Source of the DNA: Angiostrongylus vasorum
Lineage: Eukaryota; Nematoda; Chromadorea; Rhabditida; Metastrongylidae
Direction: 5' to 3'
Length of the DNA: 64,000 nt
Assembly: GCA_018806985.1 (NCBI GenBank)
Contig: JADANN010000108.1
Span: 1,054,001-1,118,000 of the forward strand
A model generated the notes under the pieces. It saw only the letters and a program-made list of their open reading frames with translations, was not told the DNA's origin and searched no databases. Positions 1 through 11,910 of the stretch are shown in pieces (position 1 is the stretch's first letter; the number at the start of each line of letters is the position of its first letter). The position numbers and the translations under genes are program-made.

Positions 1-115
1 AAGAAGTTTAATCTCGATGCGACTACGAAGACGCAAAACGCGAGGATGAACGACTGTGGACCGTCACTAGAATCATCGGTTCTGAAGAAGACGAGAACGT
101 CGAAACATTAGCGTA
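1..115 (+). repeat. Dispersed repeat family C fragment
   Basis: The stretch containing CGGTTCTGAAGAAGACGAGA and CGTCGAAACATTA recurs, diverged, at 41465-41560 and inverted at 35165-35280. It lies in a VPS50 intron. The nature of the element is unknown. Confidence 0.55.
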
Positions 116-239
116 ATGAAGTTGTAACAACGTTCTGTAGGTTGAACAATTAAGACAAATATGTTGATTATTCACGGTAGGTATAAATGAAAGTCGTCCA
201 AGTAAAACGTATTTTTACCTAGTTTCATTTTTTTTGCAG

Positions 240-3200
240 GACTTTTCGCTTCTAGAAGAGACTCGTAAAAAAAGCGCTAATATTAATGTCATGACGACGA
301 ATGGTAGTGAGGCGGAACATCATTTTTCACCTATGCCTGTTGATTACATAAATCCTTTTGGCAGCAATGAAATTAAGGTATGCTTTGACTATGTCTTAAC
401 GTTCATGAGTTCTTTTTTTTCTTTGTAATCTGTAATACCTCCGAAAAAAGTGGAAATTATGCTGGAGCCTGCACAACCAGTGAAGACGGGCTATCTTAGT
501 ATAAAGATAAGTAATCTATAGCAACTGGACTGGACTGAGCCCCTAGGTGGCGTTATATCAAATTTAATTCGTTTATTTCATTATTTTAATTCGTTTACTG
601 CGAAATCAGTAACTGTGCAGCAATTTAGTCAAGAAGGGAGTCGAATCGAACATCAAGATCTGTAGAAGAGCAGGAAGATCTACAGCAGGAGAACGCATCA
701 ATTGACAGAGTGGAAAGGTATGAGCTGATTGAGTTGGGGTTGAATATGGGTTTATCCGCTAACGAAATATTAATAATTAATATGAAGAAGTGATATGTAA
801 TATCTTTCAATGACTGCCGCATTTATAGCACATTTGATAGTCTCTTGAGATTGTTTTAAATTGCCATCATGTACGATATATAACTGAGGTCCATTCGCCT
901 AACAAAGTTTCCCAGGCCGTAGGAGGTTGACGTATTCACTAAGAAGTCCAGTTTTAAACGAACCAATGCTAAGAATCACCTCCATATTGCAAGAAATCTA
1001 CCAGGAAGGTGACAAACCTCGCTGTTATCGACAAGATCCAGTGCGGGTGAAGGTATGCTGAGGCGCTAGCACTTCTATTTCGGAATTCGAAGAAATAATT
1101 ATTAAGAAATAGTATAGTATAGAAATAGTATAGTATAGAAATAGTACAGTATATCAAAATTGGCAACTGAGCATCTGCCAGAACAGTTCTTCGATTGCTC
1201 AAGCCATTTAAGTATTCGGGCCGGGAGTTATGTAATTTTTCACAAGGGTACTTGGTCGTTGGTTGATTTGATAGTAGATAATTTAGTGTACCTTAGTGTA
1301 TTGTTCATATTTCAGCATTGAGCAGGTGCCAAACATATGCAATACAGCGCTCAATTTGCTTCGATTTTTTGGTGAGCATAATCTACGTGTTCTTCCTTTT
1401 TACACATCATAAAGGCAGCGTTCTCTCAGGTCGTTACATAAGAATGACATCATTACTGCCATCGATTTCTGAGTACTCAGTCCCTGCATTGACAGAGTTG
1501 TTTGAATACTTCTTCTACGCGATCACCATGTTCTTTGGTTTTGATGGTTGTGAAGTTGACGATTCACCCGTTAAAATCAAAACAGTGCTTGCCGATATCG
1601 CTGATCGTCTCCTTTTTGATGGAACAAAACCAACAGACAAATTGTTCGAAGAGGTTTTGTATTAGATATGGGATATCTGTTCTGCATTTTTTATCACCTC
1701 TCTGTAGATCTCAAACATGCGTTTTCCAATATTATGTAATGCTTTTATATACTGAGGAAGTATTTACGTGTTTTAGTGGTCGAGTCACTTATCCTATCAC
1801 TATCTTTACAAATGTTAACCCATTTTGTACATTACCTTCGCATGGTTTGACTTATTTCTTCCTTCAAAAGGTCCTTGTTCATTCGTCATTTTTCACTTTT
1901 GGTGATGCTCGGAAAATTCGGTTGGTGCTTGTGAAGGGTAAGGCGTTCGACGTTGATAAGTACCTGAAGGATACGTCTTATACCATGCATTTTACTTCAC
2001 TAAGCACCGTTGAGGTGATTGAATGAATACATGTTTGACCAGATAACTGGTCCAAAGTTGACGTCCACGGCGGAATAGAGAAGGGCTTGATTTTCTTTTG
2101 CAGCAAGATAGAACCATTGACCTTGTGTTTATTGCAGGGAGCGTCTAATCAATGCACTACACGCGCCTCGTTTTTATATACCGGTTGACTTGTACGATGG
2201 TTCTACCTGTACTCCATAGATAATAAAAGTGGCTTAAACATGGTAAAAATGTTGACCCTTGTTTCAGTGGGGCAGCAGGGAGTAGAGGAAATCGTTTAAT
2301 CCAATAAATCGGAATAAATTTCAGGATGTATCAGGTGATTTTCTATTTCTTTCATGGGCACAGTTAAATTTCACAACAGTGTCATGTATAACTCCAACGA
2401 AGCTGAGATATTTGCAAAACTCTGGACCGCAGGTGCCTATGGTGGGAAAAAAAAAAGTTTTGCAAATATCTCAGCTTCGTTGAAGTTATATTTCGCAACA
2501 TACCCTGCCATCAAAAAGAGTAGGCAGTAAGTAAAAAGGTTTAAAGTGTCATGTATAGTTCTCTTTTTAGAGTCGTAGTTGCATGTCACATTTGTGGTCC
2601 ATATTCATCGATTCATCCTTCGTATCCGTTCTCAATCTTAACGAGTACTCTTTGGAAATTGGATGTTCTTTCCAGTGATCTGTACTGCTTAACTGTATTC
2701 TAAGTAAAATACTGCTTTTTATCTAATTTTATTAAAAGGATGATTCCCGAAGCCTCTATTGATGAGTTCCTGCCAAAGTTTCACGTCCATTACGAACAAT
2801 AATCGGCTGTTAACAGTTTGCAAACCAAAAAACAGCGCGTGGTTTGCACGTCTTCCAACGATCCCCATACTTGTGTGTAGTGTCAGTGTTGTTTCGTTGC
2901 ACAAAGGGCGATGTGTTTCTGTGGAATGGCTTGACGGTTCTCTCAGTACATGTGAACGAGGGCTGCTTGGTAGGCGAAAGAACTCTCGAGGGCAGCCATG
3001 TTCTCCTGTTTCGGTTTATGGCCTCCTCATGAAATCGAGCACATTCTAACCTTGCTCGATTTGGTAGGGATTGACCAGTTTACTTATTGAATGTTGACCT
3101 CATACGCACTTCCTCATCTCTGCTCATCGAAAAAAAAACTCCATAGGTTTATTAGTGTTCATTTTCAAAGAAATATGTTCTACTAGGCATTATGCGTTCA

Positions 3201-6200
3201 TTATCTAAGCTATCTAAGCATCCTAGTAGTCAGTTCTTTCCTTGCATATACCTCTTGCATTTCTATTAACCAAGAAGCGGCTCCTTTTTCTTCTTATGTG
3301 AGAACAATTAAGCGTGTAGCAATTTTCAAGAGTGTGCGATTCGTGACGCCAAAACTCTGTGCGGGGCTAGACCTTAGCCATTTCGATCAGCTCTATGGCA
3401 TTGCTGAAAGGATCGTTGCTGTAGAATCTGTGTGGGTTTTTCCATAAACTTCAAACCCATTTCTTCTCTGTTTCATTCTAGTGCCCATATATTTCTTTTT
3501 CTTTCTTCTAATATCTTCCGTTTTAGTACAAGCATTTTTTTCATATGTTAGTAATAACTTCTAACAGTGAAACCGTTTTTAATTGGTATTGATTTCAGCG
3601 AATTTGTTGCTCGACAACTCTATCTTGTGCGGCCAGTGATGGAATCGTTGCTTGCTAAGCCAAGTGAGAAAGTTAGCTGGAATCTTGATCGCTTCTATGG
3701 CAGCGTAAGGACAAAACATTCGCTAGATATATGGTTCAGCTTTATCTCCCGTAATCCACTTAATTATCGAGTTACTAAAATGACCACAGAACAAAAACGT
3801 GATTTACTCCCTATACCGCCTCATATCTAATAAGTGGACTTGGCTTGATGAACTGGTACAACAGTGACGCACTTTTGCTGTAAACCCCTTCATATATCCA
3901 CTTTTGACGAAGGTGTATCCGCGAATATTTTACCTGGGCTTCTTTTTTGAAGTTAATTCACTTTTAGCTAAGCAGCAGGATTACAGTTTCGTCCTTGGGT
4001 GATCTACCTTACGAGGACTAGAACTATCTTTGTAAATCACAGTTTAACACCTAGGATCACCTCGTGCTACGACTAGGTGAAACCCATTGGAGGGAGAAAT
4101 CTCTTACTCACCTAAATCACCTGCAACTCCTGTTTACCATCGCCACGAGCCGGCACCAGTATACCCCCCCACTCGTCCATCTCGCGCATATGGGTTGCAC
4201 TCTGGGCTCCGCTTATGCGAAGGACACGAAGTGCGCTACATGTTTTGCACAACAGACTTTGTTTTTGCTGTTTTTTGAGGAAGAAGTAGACAAATACTCT
4301 TCACTTTGATCACTTCATTTACTATCACTTTACCTTCCTGATGGAAATATCGAACTTCTTCGTAGTTAGTATGACCCTGATACAACATGAATCCTATGCT
4401 GTAAATCTCGGTTCAACACCTAGGATATAATTTGGTGGGTATTCGATCAAGGCGTCATAGTTAAAAAACACACGACATAATTGATCCTTGTGTAATTTTC
4501 AGGACTAATTGCAAAAATGGCGAAATGGCTTGCATATGATTCAGGTGCTCTCTGCTGTTGACGATACCCGAAGTTTGATATACAGCTGTGTGACTAGCCG
4601 CGCACTTAATTTTGCTGTGCTCATTACAGCGATTTCAAATACAAAGTGGGACGTGGATGAGTTGCAAAATCATCACAGTAACTATGTCGATACTGTTATT
4701 AAGGTGAGCTATCTAACTTATTTGGATACTTAGATGGCCCATCCTCACTGGTTGTGCGGACTCCAGCATTCTCCATTTTTTTGGCGTTTTGCTGGTTTAG
4801 CCATCATGGCTCCCTGGAGTCCCGAGGTCAGCCAGGCCAAAGTCTGCCCCAGGTCGTCACCACCACAGGCAGCCTCATAGATCAGAGGAGAGTTTGCCAC
4901 CATGCGACTAGTTTGATACCAGGACGGTGGTGGATCCTGGTATTGGTTTACTCTTGGCTGGGCTTCCCGATGGAGACGCCGGACTCCTTCTCAGCTTGGG
5001 AGACCCTGCCGGGAGGACGAATCTCCTCGCTGCACATCGCAGTCCGACACCCAGGAACACCTCCCAGCCACACAGGCGGTGAACCGTTCAGAGGGAGCAA
5101 TTTCAGCAGTCTGCAAAAGGATCGATAATAATTTATCTGTGTCAGATGTAATGTTTCAGGATTTCGAAGAATTTTCGCTTCGACTAGAACGTGCCACTAA
5201 GACTATCCACCTAAGTGATTCTGTACGAACACTGTTGTGGGAACAAACGATATTCTACACGTTCAAGGCACTCGTCCAAGGGTACTGCGAAAGCGGTAGA
5301 TGTTCGACTGAAGGTCGTGCGTTAATGCAGCTGGATTTCCAACACCTATTGTTAAAGGTATGAAGAAGTCACTAAGTACCACGAAAAATTTTTTTTCATG
5401 GTACTCAGTTTCTCAATCATCTATCTGCAATGGTAGCGGTTCTTACAGCTTGAGCCAATCTGTGGTCTTCATCCTATTCCTCATTGCGCATTCGTGGAAG
5501 GATACATAAAGGCATTTTATTTGTCGGAAAATGGACTTGAAGAATGGATTCACAAGCATTCTGTTAGTAAAATGGCAACTATTTCTTCGTTTTGTTTATG
5601 TTATTTACTTTTCTTCTCAAGCTCATTTGTAAGACAATGTGCCCAGTTCGTTATGAGATCCTAACAATCGAACTCGATTCATACTCTCTACTGACAAATT
5701 CCGGGGTGTATTGTTGGTCAGTGGGATATGGATCCTCGAGTTAGTCTTCGGTACCGAATAATTACTAGCTCGAATTAGAATGCTCGACTTTGCACAAGTT
5801 TGCTACGCGGGATTTTTCCACTTTGCCACAGAGCAGAATCACAAACTGTGATTATAGTCGTTTATAGAAATAGTAACAATACAATATCAACAATGTGACG
5901 ATATACAGGAGGGTGAAGGATGTAAGTGCTCGTACGAAGAAGAAGCTCTGGTAGGGAGAAATCGTAGAGAGAGATGTGAAGGCTAGAGAAGACTGCAGAA
6001 GACCAAGGTCGAGACTAAGATTAACTAAAGCATTGAGGAAGCTGCTTATATATGTACTAACGATGGGTGGAATTTAGCTAGAGTAGTTGAGGAAGTAGCT
6101 TTGAGAGGGGGGTGACAGAAATTTGCCCTTTGGACACGACTGAGCAGTGCAGGACAAGTGCACATCCTTGTGAGGGGATGGCAAAGCAACAGTTGCATTT

Positions 6201-6503
6201 TTTGTTAAGAAGATCACAAGTGCATTTCCGAGTGAATAGATGACTAAGTAGTGCAAGGATTAATGTGGTTACCAGCAAATACAGTTGCTGTAGGAACCAT
6301 ACGATAATGTAGAGCATAGGAACTATTCGGTGAATAGTTACTATAGAGGATACTTTTTGCACGAAAACAAGTAAAATTTAGTATTTTTGTTTCGAACTAC
6401 ATTGCAGGAATACACTTCCAAACAAATGATCTCACTACTTAGCGTTGCTACTCATGTGTCGAGAAAGGCTAGAACACGGATAATAAATGCTCTAAGTGAC
6501 TAG
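240..6503 (+). CDS. vps-50: VPS50/syndetin, C-terminal part (10 exons, 5' end outside window)
   Basis: Subunit of the EARP tethering complex, which recycles cargo from endosomes and supports dense-core vesicle maturation in worms. Exons with consistent phase are 240-377, 629-717, 1316-1371, 1430-1653, 3331-3431, 3599-3704, 4545-4703, 5160-5357, 5449-5562 and 6408-6503, giving 426 codons and a TAG stop at 6501-6503. Blocks matching the family as I know it are NTALNLLRFFG then RYIRMTSLL across the 1371/1430 junction, LFEYFFYAITMFFG, LYGIAERIVAVESV, NTKWDVDELQNHHSNYVD, STEGRALMQLDFQ and FVEGYIKAFYLSENGLEEWI. The first two exons, up to residue 76 or so, are charged and less conserved. The 629 and 3331 exon starts rest mainly on phase. 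The N-terminal half of the protein lies before position 1. Introns carry families B, C and E repeats. Family identity is near certain; exact ends of weak exons are inference. Confidence 0.93.
443..515 (+). repeat. Family E 3'-end fragment
   Basis: Seventy bases with the element's 3' end (GCACAACCAGTGAAGACGGG and the following AGTATAAAG tail). It is a 5'-truncated copy inside a VPS50 intron, just after the donor of exon 240-377. Confidence 0.6.
2388..2489. repeat. Inverted repeat (family B hairpin)
   Basis: Left arm 2388-2421 (ATAACTCCAACGAAGCTGAG...) and right arm 2456-2489 (...CTCAGCTTCGTTGAAGTTAT) pair almost perfectly over 34 bases around a loop of about 34. The arms are the 3' segment of family B in opposite orientations. 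It lies in the VPS50 intron 1654-3330. Confidence 0.8.
4710..5095 (-). mobile_element. Family E retroposon copy filling a VPS50 intron
   Basis: Near-complete minus-strand copy. Its tail (AAGTATCCAAATAAG on the minus strand) starts about 6 bases past the donor of exon 4545-4703, and its 5' end lies about 65 bases before the next acceptor. The rest of intron 4704-5159 is almost nothing else. Confidence 0.75.
5160..6503 (+). CDS. vps-50: VPS50 C-terminal domain exons
   Basis: The last three exons (5160-5357, 5449-5562, 6408-6503) encode the most conserved part of the protein, the C-terminal syndetin domain. The first opens with DFEEFSLRLERA and ends VQGYCESGRCSTEGRALMQ plus a short tail, the second covers LEPICGLHPIPHCAFVEGY onward, and the third is EYTSKQMISLLSV through ARTRIINALSD. 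All three start and end in phase 0 with standard acceptors (TTTCAG, TTACAG, TTGCAG) and donors. The final residues align with the usual end of animal VPS50, so this is the natural C terminus and not a truncation. Confidence 0.93.
5563..6407 (+). other. Last VPS50 intron, no recognised element
   Basis: An 845-base intron before the final exon. The middle (5930-6110) is purine-rich, with AGAGAGATGTGAAGG-type runs. I see no repeat family shared with the rest of the window and no coding exon. Confidence 0.5.
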
Positions 6504-6754
6504 ACATTGTGTAAGTATCATATAAAGTATCCTTTTTTTAATTCTTGAAACTAATCATATCGCGTTTATTTGGAAGCATTTGAAAAGCATTGGGAAACTA
6601 TGTGAATCTGAATACGGGGATTGTTATCCATGGTACCCTATTTATTACTTGTCATGTCCCATTACATGTTATGTACAAACAGAAGAACCGAATATTCAAT
6701 GTGTGTTTATTTTACTACTAATAAAAACTGCATAAAATATTCGATTGCATGGAA

Positions 6755-6760
6755 AATAAA
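6755..6760 (+). promoter_or_regulatory. Possible VPS50 polyadenylation signal
   Basis: An AATAAA hexamer lies about 250 bases after the VPS50 stop, a usual distance for a nematode 3' UTR. In A+T-rich sequence such hexamers also occur by chance, and no other 3'-end evidence is visible. Confidence 0.35.
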
Positions 6761-7373
6761 GTCAGTGGTACACAAGTAGAACAGTCAAGTGACACCGATA
6801 ACTACATTCAATTAAATCACTAGTATCATGGATTTATTTGAAGTTCCACGAAATTCATCTGGAGCAAATCATGAATATATACGCCATCGTCAGAGATCGA
6901 AATTAGATCAGAAATGTTGGGTTAAACATGAAAACGTCTGAGAAGTAGAATATTAGGGAACTATTACGATAAATATTGCGACCAATTTCAATTAGCTGCA
7001 ATTTATACCGTACTGATTATGGAATTATGTATAATCTGGAACTTTATAAATCCGTTGATAATGTGATGTTCTTGCGTGGTGGTTTTTTCTTTGAACCAAG
7101 CTGATTCCTCCGATTTTAACCATCATATGAATAATCAGCCTTATTATGCATAATGAGCTTGTCGTCCACGAAATAGAAACTGTCAGAACGGGTCTCGTAT
7201 GGACATTCCACCATCTCCTTCACTGAAAACTAGTTGGATAAATCTTGAAGCCCACAGGTTCAGGGTTTCGAAGAATAATGAGACCTCAGATATTGCCGTT
7301 TCAGACAGTGTAAATATGGCATTATTCTAAAAAGCATTAAAGCATAGGGAATGGATATATATGTATATATACA
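6761..7373. other. Intergenic, nothing recognised
   Basis: A+T-rich sequence past the VPS50 3' end. No repeat family, open frame or RNA gene recognised. Confidence 0.5.
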
Positions 7374-7655
7374 TGAGCACATTTGGTGCAGTGGTTGGAG
7401 ACGCCCTACAATGCACATGGGATCGATCTCCGCGTCCTAGGCTCACCAAGCCTTCCATCCCTCTGCGATCGGCAGATCGGTACCAAACTTGTCTGGGAGG
7501 ATAACAGCACTGGCTCCATACATCGGTAGAACACCGCGAGTCATCATAAAAAGCCAGATGTGCATTCAGTCACTTCCAAAGATGCTTAATGAAGTCGAAT
7601 GCATGGTGCATCTCGGGGGAATGATGAACGCCGAGTTCTTATATATATATAACAG
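7374..7655 (+). mobile_element. Family A tRNA-derived SINE
   Basis: Plus-strand copy with a degenerate A box (TGGTGCAGTGGTTGG), a B box (GATCGATCTCC), the body segment ACTTGTCTGGGAGGATA, and the end segment ATGAACGCCGAG followed by a TA-rich tail. Confidence 0.8.
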
Positions 7656-8815
7656 AGGCCATAACAAAACTATAAAATATATTGGAAAGAAAAGATTAAA
7701 GAACAACGCATATAGCTAACCCACCTAATTCTGGGCTGAGATGAGGGAACTCATAAATGTGCTCGCACGTGTTTTTTGAGTTTGGAATGCAGAATCCGAA
7801 CTCGAAGTCAAAACTCTTTAACAACCTGTCCTGCAAGTTTCGGATCATATCTTTTCTTGCAAAACTGTATCTAAGTACCAGATAGATTTAGCTAAAGCCA
7901 ACCAAGTACATTACGATGATGAGTTTCTCAGAAGCAAAGATAACACGTTTAGGAAAACTGCTCACCTTTGAAATTATTATCCTGGTAAGCGAAGTAATTA
8001 GAAATAACAACAGACTGTTAGCATTCAAATGTTACTCCGGTCATATATTTTTGGATGAGCATCGGGCAGAGCAGATTTGGGGATGCATTGCAGGTACAAT
8101 GGGAAAGTTGACAGTTAACTTTATAAATTCCGCTTAATCTCAACTGTGCCAACAGGAATAAGTTTAAAAAAGGAGGAAAAACAGGTTTTCGATGGACCAC
8201 TCACCTTGAAAAAGTGTCTTTCTACCATCCGAAAATTGTTTATCGGTTTGCTGCCGACAACGAATTCCACTGTAGCGCCGACCTGCAAATCCAACGAAGT
8301 GCTTCACTGAAGCAGAACAGATATGTCAACAATTTTCTTTTTATTCCCTTTCTAAGGATTCTAAACTTCTGCATAATTTTATTGACAGTCACGGAAGTAG
8401 CATGGGATACGGAAGTTGCTAGAAACATCTCTTGTTGGCTACAGCACGTGTAAAGTTGGATAGCGAAATGAGAACTATTTCGGATTAGAGTGCTGATCAA
8501 CGATCCTTTATAACTTCTAGCGCTATGCGTCGTTGGATACTTCCTTAACCAAATGAGAGATGCCACAACACCATTCATAGCCAAAAGCTTCCCTTACAAA
8601 TATCTTTTGTTGCTATGAGAATCTTCAGAAGATCGTATTTATCGATTTTGTTGAGTCAGACTCTTTCCGTAGAATTACACGGCCATGTTTACAAGGAGCA
8701 GCATATTCGTAAGCTTTTAGAAATTCTGCCATGATACAATGATAGACGACAACAGTCTCATTCCAAACACAGGTTACAGTAAGTCGTTTTTAAGAACACA
8801 CCACGTTAGCGGTAT
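7656..8815. other. Intergenic, no recognised gene
   Basis: Several short open frames on both strands overlap each other and have no recognisable product or splice structure. Nothing else is supported. Confidence 0.4.
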
Positions 8816-10708
8816 GAAAGATGGGAGTTCGAAAGTCACCAAGAGACGTATATCTCCAGAAACACTAGAGCTGATACGCCAGCGTGGAATCGCACGAACT
8901 GCAGGCAACCGCGAACTAACGTCCGAACTTGCAAAACAATGCAGACAAGCGATAAAAGGAGATCTTAAAGAGAGAAGAGCAGCAGTAATGGTAGAAGCTG
9001 CAGAGGCTGGGAAAAGCATTCGCAAAGCTCATCGAAGCTTCGCCAATTAAAGGACCAAGATGATTGCACTTCGACGCCCAGACGGAACAGTTACAGCGTC
9101 CAGAAAGGCAATGGAAAAAATTATTCACGAATACTACTCAGATCTCTCCGATAGCCACGTCTACCTTCCGTCATTTGAAATAACGGAGGATGGATATGTT
9201 GCAGCACCGGTTCTCCTTCCGAAATCCGACATGTTATTTCGTCGGTGAAAAATCGAACAGCACCAGGTCCGGACAGGATACGATCAGAACACCTGAAGAA
9301 CCTTCCGCTAGTCCTCGTAAACACTAGGGTCCCTACTCAATGAAACACCAGCAAGACCGTGTTATTGTTCAAGAAGGGTGACCTACACGATATCGGCAAC
9401 TTTCGCCCAATTTGCTTGCTGTCTGTCGTCTACTAACTTTTCACTCGAGTCATCCTAAACAGGACTGACAGAACACTGGACGAAGGACAGCCATGTGAGC
9501 AAGCAGGGGTTTCGAAAAAGGATTTAGTACGATGGACCACATCCACGCGATAACAAGGCTCACTGATGTATCGCGAGAGTACAAAAGACCGCTCTGTCTC
9601 ACTTTCATCGATTTACAGAAGGCCTTCGATTCAACTGAGATAGAAGCAGTCATGGAAGCCCTTGATAGTCAAGGAGTCCCCTACTAAGTACATAAAGATT
9701 CTTCGTGAGCTGTACAAGAATTTCACAACCAAGATATCACTATTCTACAACGATATTAACGTTGACGTCAAAAGAGGAGTTAGGCAAGGCGATACTACCT
9801 CGCCAAAATTATTTACCGCCACCCTCGAGAACATCATGCGAACATTGGAATGGGATAATATGGGAGTGAAAATCAATGTTGGGCAACTACACTATCTTCG
9901 CTTTGCTGACGATATCGTCCTTATATCATCAAATATTAGCCAAGCGGAACAAATGCTGGCCGATTTTGACAAAGCCTGTGGAAAGACTGGTCTTAGACTA
10001 ATTCTCACAAAAACGATGTTCATGAAGAACGGAATGGCTTTCGTATGCCCCATTCATGCTCAACGGAACGAATATCTCCGAATGCTCTAGTTATGTCTAT
10101 CTATGTCGGGAAAATCAATATGACGAACGACTTAGCTCCAGAGCTGAGCAGAAGGAAACGAGTGGCTTTCAAGAGCATCGAGGATGTAGTGAAGAAGACA
10201 AAGAACACCCGACTCCTTACCTACCCTTTCGACTCAACGGTACTTCTTGCCCTGACATATGCGTCAGAAACCTGGTCGCTGCGTAAGCAGGATGAAAGAT
10301 CAGTCAGCGTTATCGAACGCGGAGTCGAAAGGACGATGCTAGGAGTATGCCGTTCCACACAAGTAAGGAAAAGGGATCCGAAGCTCCGATCTGCGTCGAC
10401 GACCAAAAATCAAAGATGCCCATCTGTACGCCAAACAGTCGAAGGTAAGGTGGGCCGGACACGTAATGCGTATGAATGACAACCGATGGACAACAGCCGT
10501 TAGTGACTGGATTCTTCGGGATGTCAAACGTACTGCAGGAAGATCACCGACCCGGTGGTCGGAGTTCTTCACAAAGAGCCTTGAAAAAAGATATGATGCT
10601 CGACGAATCCCTAGAGTGAGCAGCATCCAATGGGCTACTCTTGCACGTGGAAGGGAAAAATGGAAGATTTACTGGCGCCCGCCCGAGTCACTCGATGATC
10701 AGTAGGAC
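8816..10708 (+). pseudogene. RTE-type non-LTR retrotransposon, 5'-truncated and frameshifted
   Basis: Remnant of the reverse transcriptase protein of an RTE-clade LINE. It starts in the linker after the missing endonuclease (RRISPETLELIRQRG, 8852-8890), continues through RTAPGPDRIR, a decayed FRPICLLSV block, LTFIDLQKAFDS (9600-9635), GVRQGDTTSPKLFT, LRFADDIVLISS (the catalytic FADD at about 9902-9913) and LTYASETWSLRKQ, and ends WATLARGREKWKIYWRP before a TAG at 10703. At least five frame changes or stops break it, so it is dead. The 3' end runs directly into (TA)n, as RTE elements end in short tandem repeats. It is the best-preserved of several copies in the window. Confidence 0.92.
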
Positions 10709-10725
10709 TACAGGTGATAGGTGAC

Positions 10726-10730
<5 letters not shown>

Positions 10731-10819
<89 letters not shown>
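10731..10819. repeat. (TA)n microsatellite
   Basis: About 88 bases of nearly pure TA directly after the RTE 3' end. It probably derives from the element's tail. Confidence 0.97.
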
Positions 10820-10824
<5 letters not shown>

Positions 10825-11690
10825 CAAAACTGAACAGAAAGTTGGGAATGTGACTCACTCTCTTTAGATGGAGAAAGTCTTCAGAAAACCGATAGCGAAC
10901 ATAACGAGCGGTTTCCGTAGGCTGGTCTTCACGCTCAGAAGCGTCATCTGAAACCATTAACTTCAAAGGTCCTTGTTTACAAAAAAGTAGAGCCATATGA
11001 CACAAACAACTGTAACAAAGGGAAAAAGTAGACGACCTGGCGGCTTTTCTATTTCGAACAATACTTGATCATTGTCCAAGTCGCGAATTTTGAATCGAGT
11101 GAACTCAATGTCATAGATATTGGAGGACGGCTTGCAAAGATAGTCTGCAAGACAAAGACTGGAAAATGATCGTCTTAATAAAAGTACCTAAAAATATTTA
11201 ATCTTCTTGGAAGATGGTCCATAAACTTTACTGTGACCAAAGTTTTCTAAAACCCTCTAAAAATAAAAGTAATAGTGGGGGGAAAGAGGACAGACCTTGT
11301 GTAATTGAGGTAAGTTTCAGCACATCTTCAGGCCGTACGATCTCAGCAGCTCGGAGATCGGCCTCACTAGTAAACCCAGCATCTGGTCTTACTTCGGATA
11401 ACATACACGCTATAAGAAGCAAGAAGCAATAAACAAAAAAGCAAAGACCAGAAGTGACAGCAAGTTGAGCAAACAATTATAAGTGTCAAACATAGTAACT
11501 TCAATGAACAAGAACAGAGTATGAATAAAGAGTAATAACAGAAGAAGAAAAGCAAGAGCAAGAGAAAGAAACAAACTGTTTCTACTGATTTGTAGGGTCA
11601 GGCGGCTAGTTTTATGTCAAAATGGGGCCAATGAACTTGTCCATGCAGACGTTACTTTTAACGGAATACAGATATTGTAAGGAATGGAAG
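10820..11690. other. Intergenic, nothing recognised
   Basis: Purine-rich on the plus strand around 11400-11580 (AGAAGCAAGAAGCAA, AAGAGCAAGAGAAAG), which opens long minus-strand frames of low complexity. These are compositional, not genes. Confidence 0.5.
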
Positions 11691-11910
11691 TGCTGTAACA
11701 TCCGCAAAAAGAAAGAAACAAAGAGAAAGGCGAAACGAAGGACCCGCATTGTGTGGTGATGAACGCGTCAGCCCTCGGAAAGGACAATACCGCATTCGTT
11801 CCCCACCGCAGATACCAACGGTCCCGAGTTTTGCAAACATTTCAGCATCATTGTGATTATATTTCACACAATACCCTGCCATTAAAAAAACAGTAAGCAG
11901 TAAGTAAAAA
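11691..11910 (+). repeat. Family B tRNA-like repeat
   Basis: Plus-strand copy with the tRNA-like head (ACCCGCATTGTGTGGTGATG to GCATTCGTTCCCCACC) and the tail segment TTTTGCAAACATTTCAGCAT, then TACCCTGCCATTAAAA. Confidence 0.8.

Noticed and set aside
1502..2026. 174-codon plus-strand ORF
   Set aside because: It overlaps the VPS50 exon 1430-1653 in a different frame and then runs through intron. It has no family similarity.
10688..11005. 105-codon minus-strand ORF with an Ile-Tyr repeat
   Set aside because: Its middle is the (TA)n microsatellite read as alternating Ile and Tyr.
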